From Entoloma clypeatum (Eukaryota; Basidiomycota; Agaricomycetes; Agaricales; Entolomataceae), in assembly GCA_963565915.1 (NCBI GenBank), contig OY751488.1:248001-312000 (forward strand): a stretch of DNA of 64,000 bases. Reading direction: 5' to 3'. The position numbers and the translations under genes are program-made. The stretch's first letter is position 1. Every line of letters begins with the position of its first letter. Below the pieces are notes generated by a model. It ran no database searches and was not told the DNA's origin. It saw only the letters and a program-made list of their open reading frames with translations. This document shows positions 44,010 through 54,444 of the stretch, piece by piece.

Positions 44010-45751
44010 GTAATTGTAAGTTTCGAGCTTTACATTACTAGTAAATAATTCTATCATACCATTGCATAAAGTAAACTATGACCCTCTTCACTATCTGAGC
44101 TCAAGAATTGCTGACGTCGTGCTGCTGCACGGTGCCGTTGACATCGCTTGAGTGCTCGGAAGTATTTTTTCTCAAGCTTCTTTCAAAATTTTTTCCCTTC
44201 TCGCAACCGCTGGCTGGAGCCCGCCACTTCCATATCAATGACCACATCCCCTCTGCTAGAATCATAGGGGCTGGATGAGCCAGAGTCACACCCTTCCCGG
44301 ATAAAGGGGTGCTCCTCAAGAGAAGGAGGATTTTCCATTCCGCCTCGCTCACGAGCTTCGCACTTCAAGGCAAATGAGTGGAGGAGAATACATGCAGCAA
44401 CCCAGTAATTTGCGAAAATATGACGTTGAGGACTGTTAATATTGATCCGGAGACCTTTGAGTGACTGAAATCGTCCCTTGAGAAATCCGATAGCATGTTC
44501 AGATCGAATACGGATGCGAGATAACGCCGTGTTAAATTTTTCATTATCAGGAAGATCATGTTCGGGCTTTTTGTATGGAGCCACAATCCAAGTACTTATC
44601 TAAAGGTTCCTTGACTGAGCAATCATTGATCAGAGTTCACATTAAATACTCACTGGATATGCTGAGTCCGCCCAGATCCATTCATTGTCATCTAAAATCA
44701 CTTCATGCTCTTTTGCCAATCTGGTGTTGAGCCAGGCCGACGAATCATGGGTGCTACCGACATTTCCAACAGTAAAGTCGACGATTTCTAGATTTGGCAA
44801 GGAAATGATCTGTGTGACAAGCTAAAAGTCGGCTCACACTCGAAATATGAAACCATTGAATAAATCTAAACCTGTATGTTGAGGGAGTAATTGCTTTTCC
44901 GATCAAAGTAGCTCTCGCCGTACCACTTGTGTTTTGCAAAAAGGCGAACAAGGCTTCCATCAACCATAAGGTATCCATTGCGCCATGCTTCGCAGGAGTT
45001 ATCCTGCACCCACTGTTTCGCTTCTTCCTCCGTGGGGAACCTGACAGCTTTCTCCCTGAAAGAAGGCCACAGAATGGCGGTCATGACCCGTCATGTAACC
45101 AAAGACACTGTTCCTTTCCCCACACCAGCCCAATTGGCAACCTTCTGCAGTCCAGAGGCATTCCCATCGTGCCCCAATCGCCAGAGTGTGATGGCCACTT
45201 GATGTTCGACGGGCATCTGAGCCATGTTTGAATAATTGGAGGAAACAGGGTCAGCTTCGAGCTCTTGTACAATGGCATCAAATGTTGCAGGTGTGACGCG
45301 CAGTTCTTCACAAAATATATTGGGATGGGAATTTTTCTGAGAGTTGACAACATGGGAGAGAAAGGAAGGGCCACGTGGCCGTTGATTTCGTGGTTCCTCA
45401 TATTGATTATGGTACATGGTGGCAATTTCCTCCTGAACCCACCAGCGCAGCCGGTCCCACCAATTGCATGGACAACGCTCAATATCTTTCAGAAAATTAC
45501 ATCCATAAGCATCATAGAATTCAAGAGAGAAGGATGTTGGTGACATACCATCATCCTCCGAATCTGAATGGTCCTCATCCTCGTCAGACGAGTCATCACT
45601 GAAATACCCTGCGAAATCATCATCCTCAGAGTCCCAATCATCGTCTCCATCCTCAACTGGGTGTAGCTCAGGCATGATGTCGTCCCTAAGAGCTGAAAAA
45701 ATCGGGGAACCCAAGTCGGAGTCGAGAGAGCTGTCTGAGTCAATGCCAGAC

Positions 45752-46039
45752 TGTTGAGGCGACGCTAAGTCAAACGACGTCGCGAGCCCAAACTTAAGAA
45801 CGAAGTGGAAAATGTGAAGTGAACTGAATTGCCCAGAGACCCAGCGGGAATCTCAAGAGAACAAGCTATCGAATACAAGTGAAAGTACTCTACTTATATA
45901 TGTAAATTCCATGAGGCTGCGTTGTGGCAGCGTCATGCTGCGTGATAATGATAAGATGTCCTCATGTGCGATATGATGTAGATAAGATAAGATCGAGATA
46001 AGATAAGATAAAGTGAAAAGTGAAAATACGATCATAACA
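45752..46039 (-). repeat. 3' LTR of complete family-A gypsy
   Basis: 288 bp; I find no difference from the 5' LTR at 51613-51900. Left flank CAGAC (45747-45751) is the target duplication. The polypurine tract follows at 46040 (complement of GGGGGTAA). Confidence 0.97.
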
Positions 46040-46050
46040 TTACCCCCTTT

Positions 46051-49000
46051 CTAGATCTCGACTTCCAGGCGAGATATGATGTCGTCCGGGGTGTTCGTGA
46101 AATTTTCATATGGTTTAAATTCCAATCCTTCAAAGATGTTTGCGCGTAAGCGCCGAGGTGCATTCGGGTTTAATTTAAAGAAGTCCTCCACCGCTTCCTT
46201 GGCATGTTCTAGGTGATCCTCGGGTTCCCATGTGTTGTGGTCCTGAGTCAGACCCTCCCATTGCACTAAATATTCCAGTTTTCCTCTCTTCAACCTTGAG
46301 TCAATAACTTTCGCGACATCGTACTCCTCTTCGCCATTGATAACTATCGGGTTTGGTGCCTGCACCCTTTGTGATATAAATAGTGGTTCCTTAAATAATC
46401 GGACTCGTGATACATTGATGACCGGGTGGATTTTCCAGGTTTTCGGTAATTTAAGTTCTACGGCGTGTGACGAAATGATTTTGGTTACGGTATAGGGTCC
46501 AATCCATCGTTCGGCAAGTTTCTTTAAGGGTCGGTTCAACTTCAGGTCTTTAGTCGATAACCAAACTTTGTCGCCAACTTGGTAAACTGGTGCATCACCC
46601 CGTTTCAGGTTCGCATACCGTTCCATCTCTTCTCGTGCTTTTACTAGCGCCGCTTCCGCCTCCTCATGAATCTTCTTCATTCGCTCTGCGAATTCTTTTG
46701 CCGGTTCTGACTTTTCTGCCCTCCGAGGTTCTACGCCCATCCTAGGGTTAAACCCATAATTTACAAAGAACGGCGAAAACTGAGTTGCCGTGTGAATTTT
46801 ATTATTATAGGCGAACTCCGCGGTTGCCATCCATTCGGGCCAATCTGTTTGCCGATGGGAAATAAATGATCTTAGATATTGTTCCAACTCCTGGTTGATG
46901 TGTTCCGTCTGTCCGTCTGTTTGCGGATGATACGCCGTTGATAATTTAGTTGTGATCCCCAATATTTTATTTAGTTCCTTCATAAATATTGCCGCAAATT
47001 GTGGTCCTCGATCTGACGTTAATGATTCTGGCAATCCATGAAGTTTCCAGACTTCGTCCCGATATAGTTTAGCTAATCCTTCTGCTGAGACTTCATCGCG
47101 TGTTTTGATAAAGTGTGATTGCTTTGTTGATCTGCAAGCCACGACTAATACTGCGTTGTACCCCTGAGCTTCTGGGAGTCCTACGATAAAATCTGCTGTA
47201 ACATGTTTCCATGGTCCTGCATGTTCCGTGTTTGCTTTTAATTTACCGGCTAGCGGTTGAGGCACGTTTTTTGATCGTTGACATCTGTCGCAGCCCTCGA
47301 CGTATGCTTTGACCATGTTTGTAATACTAGGCCACCAATAATTTCGTGTAACCAATTCCAGGGTCTTCCACTGCCCTGGGTGTCCTGCAACTGGGTTGTC
47401 GTGGTGTAATTTAATTATTTCCTCCCTGAGTTCCTGACTTTTCGGAACATAAACCTTTCCTCTATGTAACCAGAGTCCCTGCTCTTCATGCCATTCATCT
47501 GCGCGCAATGTTTTGGTATTTGTTTTCTTTAACTCTTCCACTGCTTTCAACACTTGTTCGTCAAACTCTTTGGCATCCCTGATGCGTTTTAATAGTTTAC
47601 TTTCTTCTCCATCAATAAGTATGTGACCTCGATCCATTGCTCGCAAGTGGAAGTATTCCGGTTTTAATAATGTTACGTCTTCGTTGTCATTTTCCACCCC
47701 CTTTCTATGATCGACCCTTCTCGAAAGAGCGTCCGCCTTTCCCATTGAGGTGCCCGCTTTGTGTATTAATTTAAAGTTGAAGCGTGTTAGATACAACGCC
47801 CAGCGTGCTTGTCTGCGATTAAGCTTTCGTCCCTGCATGAAGTATTCGAGGTTTTTATGATCGGTCCAGATCTCGACCTCATGTTTGGCTCCTTCAAGGT
47901 GGTGTCTCCATGCTTCCAGCGCTCGAATTATGCCCAGCATTTCTTTATCGTGTACGTCATAATTTCGTTCCACATCATTTAATCCTTTAGATAGAAAGGC
48001 ACATGGCCTCCATTTCTCATCCTCGCATTCCATAGATAGAATTGCTCCTGTAGCAAAGTCCGATGCGTCTGATTCTACTCTCAACTTCCGATCCGGATCG
48101 GGAGATACTAATATAGGTGCCTCCGTAAATAATTTCTTTAGCATATCAAATGCTTCCTCCTGTTCCTCTTTCCAATTCCAGATTGTTTCTTTCCTTGTTA
48201 ATTTATGTAGTGGCCCTGCCACTTTAGAGAAGTCCTTGACAAATCTTCGATAGAAATTGGCCAATCCTAGAAACGACTGGACTTCTTTGACTTTTGTTGG
48301 TTTCGGCCATTGTTTGATGGCGTCTACTTTTGAAGGATCCATTCGAATTCCGTCTTTCCCAATAATTAACCCTAAGAACTCTATTTCGTCTCGGTCAAAG
48401 AAACATTTTCCTGGTTTTAAGAATAAGTCGTTTTCTCGTAATCTTTTTAGAATTTCCTCCACAATTTCACTGTGTCCTTTTTCTCCTTCAGTTGCTACCA
48501 ATATATCATCGATATAGATAACTACGTCTCCTTGATCAATCAAGTCTCTAAATATGTCGTTCATCATAGTTTGAAACGTGCTTGGGGAATTATTTAATCC
48601 GAAGAACATAACTGTTGGTTCGAAAGCTCCATCTGGGGTTGTGAATGCCGCTTTCCACTCGTCTCCTTCTTTGATGCGTACATTGTTATACCCCCATCTG
48701 AGGTCCATTTTGGTAAACCTTTTCTTTCCCTTTAATTTATCGATCAATTCCGGAATCAACGGGAGTGGATAATTATTGCGAACGGTCCAGCTGTTAATGT
48801 GTCGGTAATCCTGTACCATTCGTTTCTTTCCGTCTTTTTTGGGTATAAAGAATACTGGCGAAGTTTGTGGTGACTTGGTAGGTCGAATATATCCTTTGCG
48901 TAATTGATCGTTTACAAATTCGGATACTTCTTTCCTTTCATCCGGTGACAGGGGATAGACTTTGGCCTTTTTTGGTACGAAATCCGGTTTTAAGTCTATA

Positions 49001-49932
49001 GCGTGGTCCCATGGTTTCCTGACTGGTAATCTCTCCGATGCTTTCTTTTCAAAGACTGATAAATATTTGTGATATTTCCGGGGGACAACCTGTTCTGCCG
49101 GTACTTCATCTGAGGGTTCTCCTTTGGCTGCCCTGAGCGTGTGGATTACTTCCTCCTCCATTTCTTCCTCATTTCCTTCTACTACTTCTTCCATTCTTCC
49201 GCCCCATCTGGTTCTTGCAGTTTTATTTAAATAACGTGTTCGACGCATGCCACATTCTTCTGGACATCTTGATAGTTTAATTTCCGCCTTTTCCCAATCG
49301 ATTTCTGGATTATGGCGTTTCAGCCAGGTATGTCCAACAATAATTTTAGCTTTCCCTAGGTTGCATGCCTCAAACACGGCTATCTCCACATGTCCTTTAT
49401 ACCGCATAGCCATGACTGCTTCATGCGTGATCGAACCTCCTTGGTTAAGCGTGCCATCAACGTTGTAGACCCGAATGGGGAAAGGTAGTTCCCTTAATTT
49501 AATGTTGTTCCTTTTGGCGAAGTCCAGATCTATGAACATCCCTGTCGCCCCTGAGTCTAATAATGCTTCAACATCAAATGTGCGTTTGTCCTGCAACGTT
49601 TCCAGCGTGATTTTCATCATAAGCTCCTTTTCCAGAGAAGCGGATCGAATAAAAGATGGTTCCCCCATAGAGTCCGTTTGCCTAGTTAAATTATCTGATT
49701 CTTTGTCACAGGGAATTAAGCATTCATCCGTAGGGGACGAACCAAGCCTCGTTTCTGAGGGCTCCCCAATGATATAGTTTACAAGTGTATCTAAGTCCGA
49801 TTCATCTTTTTTTGGTTTTTCTTTCCTACTAGGTTTATCTAATAGTATTTTATTGTACGTAACTGCAGCATCCGTAAGTTTCTGAAACCAAGATTTTACA
49901 ATGTCCTTATGTACGTAAGAGTCTATAGGCAA
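46051..49932 (-). CDS. Pol polyprotein, family-A gypsy (PR-RT-RH-IN-chromodomain)
   Basis: At least 1293 aa; the frame stays open upstream through the gag stop, so translation by -1 frameshift near 49986 is likelier than the TTG at 49932. Domains: aspartic protease LLDSGATGMFIDL (about 124), RT with KSPQTSPVFFIPKKDGKKR and YIDDI (473-477), FLGLANFYRRF (554), RNase [10 protein letters not shown] (692), integrase HHCC (842-880), catalytic D912, D972 (SDRGPQF) and E1008 with DX35E spacing, GPY motif, chromodomain (about 1207-1250, YLVQWEGLTQDHNTWEPED). No stops or shifts. It converts the element RNA to cDNA and integrates it. Confidence 0.97.
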   Translation of the reverse strand: MPIDSYVHKDIVKSWFQKLTDAAVTYNKILLDKPSRKEKPKKDESDLDTLVNYIIGEPSETRLGSSPTDECLIPCDKESDNLTRQTDSMGEPSFIRSASLEKELMMKITLETLQDKRTFDVEALLDSGATGMFIDLDFAKRNNIKLRELPFPIRVYNVDGTLNQGGSITHEAVMAMRYKGHVEIAVFEACNLGKAKIIVGHTWLKRHNPEIDWEKAEIKLSRCPEECGMRRTRYLNKTARTRWGGRMEEVVEGNEEEMEEEVIHTLRAAKGEPSDEVPAEQVVPRKYHKYLSVFEKKASERLPVRKPWDHAIDLKPDFVPKKAKVYPLSPDERKEVSEFVNDQLRKGYIRPTKSPQTSPVFFIPKKDGKKRMVQDYRHINSWTVRNNYPLPLIPELIDKLKGKKRFTKMDLRWGYNNVRIKEGDEWKAAFTTPDGAFEPTVMFFGLNNSPSTFQTMMNDIFRDLIDQGDVVIYIDDILVATEGEKGHSEIVEEILKRLRENDLFLKPGKCFFDRDEIEFLGLIIGKDGIRMDPSKVDAIKQWPKPTKVKEVQSFLGLANFYRRFVKDFSKVAGPLHKLTRKETIWNWKEEQEEAFDMLKKLFTEAPILVSPDPDRKLRVESDASDFATGAILSMECEDEKWRPCAFLSKGLNDVERNYDVHDKEMLGIIRALEAWRHHLEGAKHEVEIWTDHKNLEYFMQGRKLNRRQARWALYLTRFNFKLIHKAGTSMGKADALSRRVDHRKGVENDNEDVTLLKPEYFHLRAMDRGHILIDGEESKLLKRIRDAKEFDEQVLKAVEELKKTNTKTLRADEWHEEQGLWLHRGKVYVPKSQELREEIIKLHHDNPVAGHPGQWKTLELVTRNYWWPSITNMVKAYVEGCDRCQRSKNVPQPLAGKLKANTEHAGPWKHVTADFIVGLPEAQGYNAVLVVACRSTKQSHFIKTRDEVSAEGLAKLYRDEVWKLHGLPESLTSDRGPQFAAIFMKELNKILGITTKLSTAYHPQTDGQTEHINQELEQYLRSFISHRQTDWPEWMATAEFAYNNKIHTATQFSPFFVNYGFNPRMGVEPRRAEKSEPAKEFAERMKKIHEEAEAALVKAREEMERYANLKRGDAPVYQVGDKVWLSTKDLKLNRPLKKLAERWIGPYTVTKIISSHAVELKLPKTWKIHPVINVSRVRLFKEPLFISQRVQAPNPIVINGEEEYDVAKVIDSRLKRGKLEYLVQWEGLTQDHNTWEPEDHLEHAKEAVEDFFKLNPNAPRRLRANIFEGLEFKPYENFTNTPDDIISRLEVEI

Positions 49933-49967
49933 ACATTCATATCGATTTGTCAGAGCCAGTGGGGGAT

Positions 49968-51056
49968 TTACTGGTTGACGTTCACAAAACCCTGCTGCCC
50001 AGCAGCTTGTCTATTGTTCTGACCATTGGGATTCGGCGCAGGCGCGCCAATCACACCCCTTGGTCCATTTGCAGCTTGTCGTGCTTGACGCCTTGCCGTG
50101 ATTTGTCGTAAGATTTCTTCTTCCTCATGTTCGTCGATTTGTTCAATCACAGCCGCTCGCACCTTGCGTTGTGGCTGTCTGCATTCCCGGGCGAAATGCC
50201 CCTGTCCTCCGCAATTGTAACAATTACCAGGCGCTCGGCGCTGGTTTCTATCAACCTCCATAGCATTGGGATCTCGGCGTCCCTGACCTTGCTGTCCGTT
50301 TTGCTGCAGGGCTCGGTACCCCCCGTTCTGTTGTTGTCCAAATGGTCGCTGCTGATTCTGTTGGTTTGCGGGCCGATTGCCCCAACCGGTTCTCTGCTGT
50401 CCAAAATTGTTGCCGGTCCTCATGCCCGGTCTTGCCGCGTAAGTTTCCTCTGCTCTTCCGATTGCTAAAATTTCCTCACACGTGTCTTGCACGGTGGTCT
50501 GTCGTCTTCCCTGCTGGAACATTTGTTGTATGATCGAATCCTTGGTGTTCCTTTCTAGCAGAGATATCCCATGCATTTCCTCAATTTGGCCTTTGATGAC
50601 CAACGTTCCAAATTGTGTAATAAAATCGTCCACCCGCATGTTTCCTTGTTTAAAGGTTTCGATTTTGGCACGTGCCCATTCTATTTCTGTTGCTGATTGG
50701 AATCTTGATGTCACCTCTCTCATTAATTGCTGGAACGTGGGCCATTGTTCTGATTCCATGCACTGCCTCAAGCGTGTTTCCCCATAGGTGCCGGCGGTAG
50801 CGCCTTCCAGGCGAGACCATACTGCAATGCAAATTTCTTCCTGTCCTTGGAACAGGTCCCGATTGACCCTGATCCATGCCAGCATCTTTGTCCACCATAC
50901 TCCGAACGTTGCCTTGGCCCCATTGTACCTGCCGGGGTCTGCAGCGATTTCTAGTCGTCTTCCATTGGGACGCGGGGCGGCGGGATTATGAGCGGGAGGA
51001 GGGAGAGGGGGATTGGGAAGGGGATTGTCGAACTCGTCGTCGTTGTTGTCGGCCAT
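49968..51056 (-). CDS. Gag, family-A gypsy
   Basis: 362-aa capsid/nucleocapsid protein. Start at ATG 51054-51056 (MADNNDDEFDNPLPNPPLPP, acidic then Pro-rich). Capsid region FGVWWTKMLAWIRVNRDLF, WPTFQQLMREVTSRFQSATE, FKQGNMRVDDFITQFGTLV. Gln-rich linker (QQNGQQGQGRRDPNAMEVDR), one CCHC knuckle CYNCGGQGHFAREC (about 278-291) and a Gln/Asn-rich tail. Ends TAA at 49968. Intact. Forms the particle that packages the element RNA. Confidence 0.95.
   Translation of the reverse strand: MADNNDDEFDNPLPNPPLPPPAHNPAAPRPNGRRLEIAADPGRYNGAKATFGVWWTKMLAWIRVNRDLFQGQEEICIAVWSRLEGATAGTYGETRLRQCMESEQWPTFQQLMREVTSRFQSATEIEWARAKIETFKQGNMRVDDFITQFGTLVIKGQIEEMHGISLLERNTKDSIIQQMFQQGRRQTTVQDTCEEILAIGRAEETYAARPGMRTGNNFGQQRTGWGNRPANQQNQQRPFGQQQNGGYRALQQNGQQGQGRRDPNAMEVDRNQRRAPGNCYNCGGQGHFARECRQPQRKVRAAVIEQIDEHEEEEILRQITARRQARQAANGPRGVIGAPAPNPNGQNNRQAAGQQGFVNVNQ
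49986..49992 (-). promoter_or_regulatory. Candidate -1 ribosomal frameshift site GGGTTTT
   Basis: In the gag frame the minus strand reads CAG GGT TTT GTG, placing G GGT TTT as a canonical X XXY YYZ heptamer. Slipping back one base enters the pol frame, open through the gag stop 18 nt further on. No downstream pseudoknot was modelled. Confidence 0.6.
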
Positions 51057-51612
51057 GTTGTGTGAGCAATAGTGCTTTGTAGCGGGCGCGCGACCCTGTT
51101 CTGCTACTTAAGCGAAAAAGAAAACCTAAAAAAAGAAAACCCAAAGAACGATCTGTTTACCCAGGCAGCCGAAATGCCCGAATGAAGGAAGATCTGGGAA
51201 AAATGAAAACCACGCGGTCAACACCCCTACGCGCGCTGGTTCTGTCGAATCCGGGAAAAGATCGGGGGTTGGAACACCTTTTGAGAACTAAACGTGCGCG
51301 ACCTTCTTTTCCAAGTCGCCACACGCGCCAGCAGCTTTCCCGAAGGTCAGTTGCGTCGGCCTTTGGTCACCTCGACACGGGACGGGCTCAACGTTTCCCT
51401 GTGTGTCTCGAACGGCAACGCTAGTTATAGTGGGTGCACCAAGCGTTTCTCTTCTTATCCCTGAAGTCCGGGAGGTCCCCCTTAACGCTAGGGTCCGCGT
51501 GTAATGGCGAGGTGTGACTTTTAACGCAAAAGCACGAAACGGCGGGGATAGTGATGGTGATGTGGGAAGTGTGTGTGTTTGGGCGGGCGATGATGATAAG
51601 AGCTTGTTCTTC

Positions 51613-51900
51613 TGTTGAGGCGACGCTAAGTCAAACGACGTCGCGAGCCCAAACTTAAGAACGAAGTGGAAAATGTGAAGTGAACTGAATTGCCCAGAGA
51701 CCCAGCGGGAATCTCAAGAGAACAAGCTATCGAATACAAGTGAAAGTACTCTACTTATATATGTAAATTCCATGAGGCTGCGTTGTGGCAGCGTCATGCT
51801 GCGTGATAATGATAAGATGTCCTCATGTGCGATATGATGTAGATAAGATAAGATCGAGATAAGATAAGATAAAGTGAAAAGTGAAAATACGATCATAACA
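51613..51900 (-). repeat. 5' LTR of complete family-A gypsy
   Basis: 288 bp, same as 45752-46039; right flank CAGAC (51901-51905). AGCTTGTTCT at 51601-51610, two bases inside the element, is the proposed self-priming site (AGAACAAGCT on the element strand), complementary to AGCTTGTTCT in the LTR. Confidence 0.97.
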
Positions 51901-52500
51901 CAGACCCGCTGTCTGAGCTGGTGGGCGAGATGTCGGAGCTTGAGCTCGACTCAGATATGGTAACATCTGAGTCCTCAGAGTCACCACCAGAGATGTCAGC
52001 ATCCGATAGTAGAAAGGGACCGAACTTCAAGACACTCGAGTTTGTGAAGATACGGCGAGGCCGAATGCAAGGCATGCCATCATGACTGCCCAGCCGCCGC
52101 AGTTGGGCCTGCCTTTGTTGCCTTCGCTTCCGTTGGTGTTTCGTACGTCTCATCCAAAGATGCATAAGCTGCCGTGCCCACAAAATTCGACGATCTTGCA
52201 GGCCCATACTTGTTACAGGCATAGCTAGTGGTGGGCGTAAGAATTGGGTGTCAGCAGACGTCGCCGCCTCGCTCACATAAACAGAAATAAACAGTATATT
52301 TCATCCTGCGCCGGACAGATATCTAGGTCGAGATAATCGAGGGGATTCAACACTTGAATCACAGTAAAAAACTAGATCGGTCAGAGTAGACCGACAATTC
52401 ACTGACGATTCACGGAAGATTCTGTCATCTGAATCGCCACTGAATCGCTGATTGAATCATCACCCGAATTGTCAGTGAATCGGGATGTTTGACTGTCACT

Positions 52501-53789
52501 AATGCATCTTTCAGCATCTGATCATTCTCCTGTGGTTCAAGTTCTGCTTCATACCAGGGTAGTCGTGAGAGAATGTCAGCTTTTGTGTTCGTTTTTCCAG
52601 GGACATGGCGCAAATCGAAATCATAGTCCTGTAGTTTCATCTTCCAATGGCGTTGTCGTTGATTTAGATCCTGAGGGCGACGGAAATATTCCAAGTTCTT
52701 GTGATCTGTCAGAATCTCAAAGCGTTCTCTTGCTTCAAGTAAATAGTGACGCCAATCTTTCAGTGCTTCCATAATTGCCAGAAGTTCCTTGTCGTAGATT
52801 TCGTAGTTTTGTTCAGCCGCAGACATTGTCCGCAACAAGAATGCAATAGGGTGCCATTTGTTGTTCTGTTTCTGAGACAGCACTGCCCCAATCACATATC
52901 CCGATGCATTGGTTTCAACTCTGAACTGTCCATCTGATGTTGGTAGTGCCAGGACTGGTGAGGACATAATTGCCTTTACAAGGTCTTCAAACGCTTTTTG
53001 TTCTGCTGGTCCCCAGACAAAGGGGGTGTTTCCTGTAAGTGCTGCAAGTGGCTTGGCAATGTTCGAGTATCCATCAACGAAACATCAGTAGAAGTTTGCA
53101 AATCTGAGGAACTTCTGTACTTCCTTTTTTGTTGTTGGCACTTTCCAGTTTCGTATGGCGTCAACCTTCTCTGTTTCCATCTCTACACATCCTTCGCCAA
53201 CAAAATATCCCAGTATGGGGCATCTTGTTACTTCCCAAAAGCATTTCTTTTCTTTTAGGAATAGATCATTGTCCGAGAGGATCTGCAGGATTTCTTCTGT
53301 GTTGCGCGCTAGTTCTTCCTTGGTTTTGCCAATGACCACAATTTCGTCCATGTAGATCACACAGATTCGTCGGCGAATCTGATCCCTAAAAAGGCTTGCC
53401 ATCATCTGAGAGAATGTTCCTGGGGAGTTGCAAAGACCGAAAAACATAACCAAGGGTTCAAATAATCCATGGCTAGTCAGGAAGGCCGCTTTCCATTCAT
53501 CACCATCCTTGATCCGGATGTTGTTATATCCCCACATGATGTCCATTTTATTGAAGTAGACCGCATCTTTCAGGACGTCTAGAAGATGAGATATTCGTGG
53601 GAGTGGGGATTTGTCTTTGACCATGAATTTGTTGATCATGCGGTAATCCTGAACCAATCTTTTGGAACCGTCCTTCTTATTGATGAAGAAGCATGGTGAT
53701 GCATAAGGGGATTTGAATGGTCGAATCTTTCCGGTTGCTAGTCCTTCTTTGATGAATTCATCCAATTCTTCTTGCTCCTTCTGTGTCAT
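52501..53789 (-). pseudogene. Family-B gypsy RT/RNase H (copy B1)
   Basis: 53085-53789: RT with KSPYASPCFFINKKDGSKR, MDIMWGYNNIRI and IYMDEIVVIGK (Asp to Glu in the usual MDD box). 52501-52967: RNase H with VETNASGYVIGAVLSQKQNN, YDKELLAIMEALKDWRHYLL and TDHKNLEYF. Between them (52976-53164) the frame is broken. The altered active-site Asp and the shift imply an inactive enzyme. Continues into integrase at 41875 beyond the Harbinger element. Confidence 0.9.
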
Positions 53790-54406
53790 TGGATAGATGT
53801 TTCCCCCCAGTTCTTTTGGTGCGTCTGAAGTGAGTTCGATGCCATGATCCCATTCTCTCCTTTTGGGGATTTTATCGAAGTTCTCCTTTTCAAACAGGTG
53901 TGCGAAGCGTTCGACATATGCTGGTCATTTGGTTGTAGGCTGGGGTGTAGGTTCAACTGCCTCCAGGATGGAGTCTCCAGGTTTCCATGATAGGTCTGGT
54001 TTCTTTGGTGCGTCTTTATCACGTATTTCAACCATGCGTACCCGATGTGACATGTGGGCGGGCATCGGTTGAATGTGACTGCGCCTGTTGTCCAGTTTAT
54101 TGTGGGGTTGTGATGCACCAACCAGTCATGCCCCAGAAGCATATCTGTGCTCCCTATATCCAACACCATTGCCTCCATCGTTTCTTGGTGTGTCTCTAGC
54201 TCTAACTTCACTTCAGCAAGGCAGTTAGCCTTCTGTTGTCGGTTTGGCGATCCATCTGCATTTAGGATCACTATTGGATTTATGCTCCTAGTGGGGAGCT
54301 TCTGTTCGCGTACAATTCTGGGATGGATACATGTTCGTTCACATCTGCTATCGACTTCTGGTTGAATCTTCTTAGGTCCTTGGCGGGTTTTGAGCTTTCC
54401 CATCAA
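53786..54406 (-). pseudogene. Family-B gypsy protease region (copy B1)
   Basis: 206-aa frame with the retropepsin motif MVLDIGSTDMLLGHDWLVHH and INWTTGAVTFNRCPPTC. Upstream VILNADGSPNRQQKANCLAE is the N-terminal beta region. A frame change occurs within the C-terminal linker before RT. Confidence 0.85.
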
Positions 54407-54444
54407 CCTAATCTCTCGTCGTTTTGGTGGTTTATCTCCTTTGA

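Larger units (their letters stand above)
45752..51900 (-). mobile_element. Complete, apparently intact family-A gypsy chromovirus
   Basis: 6149-bp element with identical 288-bp LTRs, 5-bp duplication CAGAC on both sides, leader of about 556 bp, gag and pol open throughout, and a candidate -1 frameshift site joining them. LTR identity implies recent insertion. It is the youngest layer of the nest, inside the Harbinger transposase gene. Confidence 0.97.
44183..52276 (-). pseudogene. PIF/Harbinger transposase, split by family-A gypsy
   Basis: The N-terminus lies at 51906-52276 (MSEAATSADTQFLRPPLAMP.., Ser/Asp-rich ..SDISPTSSDSGS) and reading resumes in frame at 45746 (GIDSDSSLDSDLGSPIFSAL). Then WWDRLRWWVQEEIATMYHNQ and a helix-turn-helix-like GLQKVANWAGVGKGTVSLVT; TGA at 45091-45093. 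Catalytic region: GYLMVDGSLVRLF (first Asp), an intron at about 44820-44870, EIVDFTVGNVGSTHDSSAW (second Asp), WIWADSAYP, an intron at about 44600-44655, and RIRSEHAIGFLKGRFQSLK (Glu). All three DDE residues are present. Broken by the gypsy and one nonsense codon. Confidence 0.9.
41876..52500. mobile_element. PIF/Harbinger transposon, complete, with gypsy inside
   Basis: Terminal inverted repeats: AGTGGCAGTCAAACATCCCG on the left and AGTGACAGTCAAACATCCCG read inward from the right, continuing with ATTCAC in both. Flanked by a 3-bp duplication AAT (41873-41875, 52501-52503; shiftable to TAA), as expected for PIF/Harbinger. GATTCA words recur in both subterminal regions. It carries a Myb-like gene (plus) and a DDE transposase gene (minus). 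Without the family-A gypsy it would be about 4.47 kb. Confidence 0.95.
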
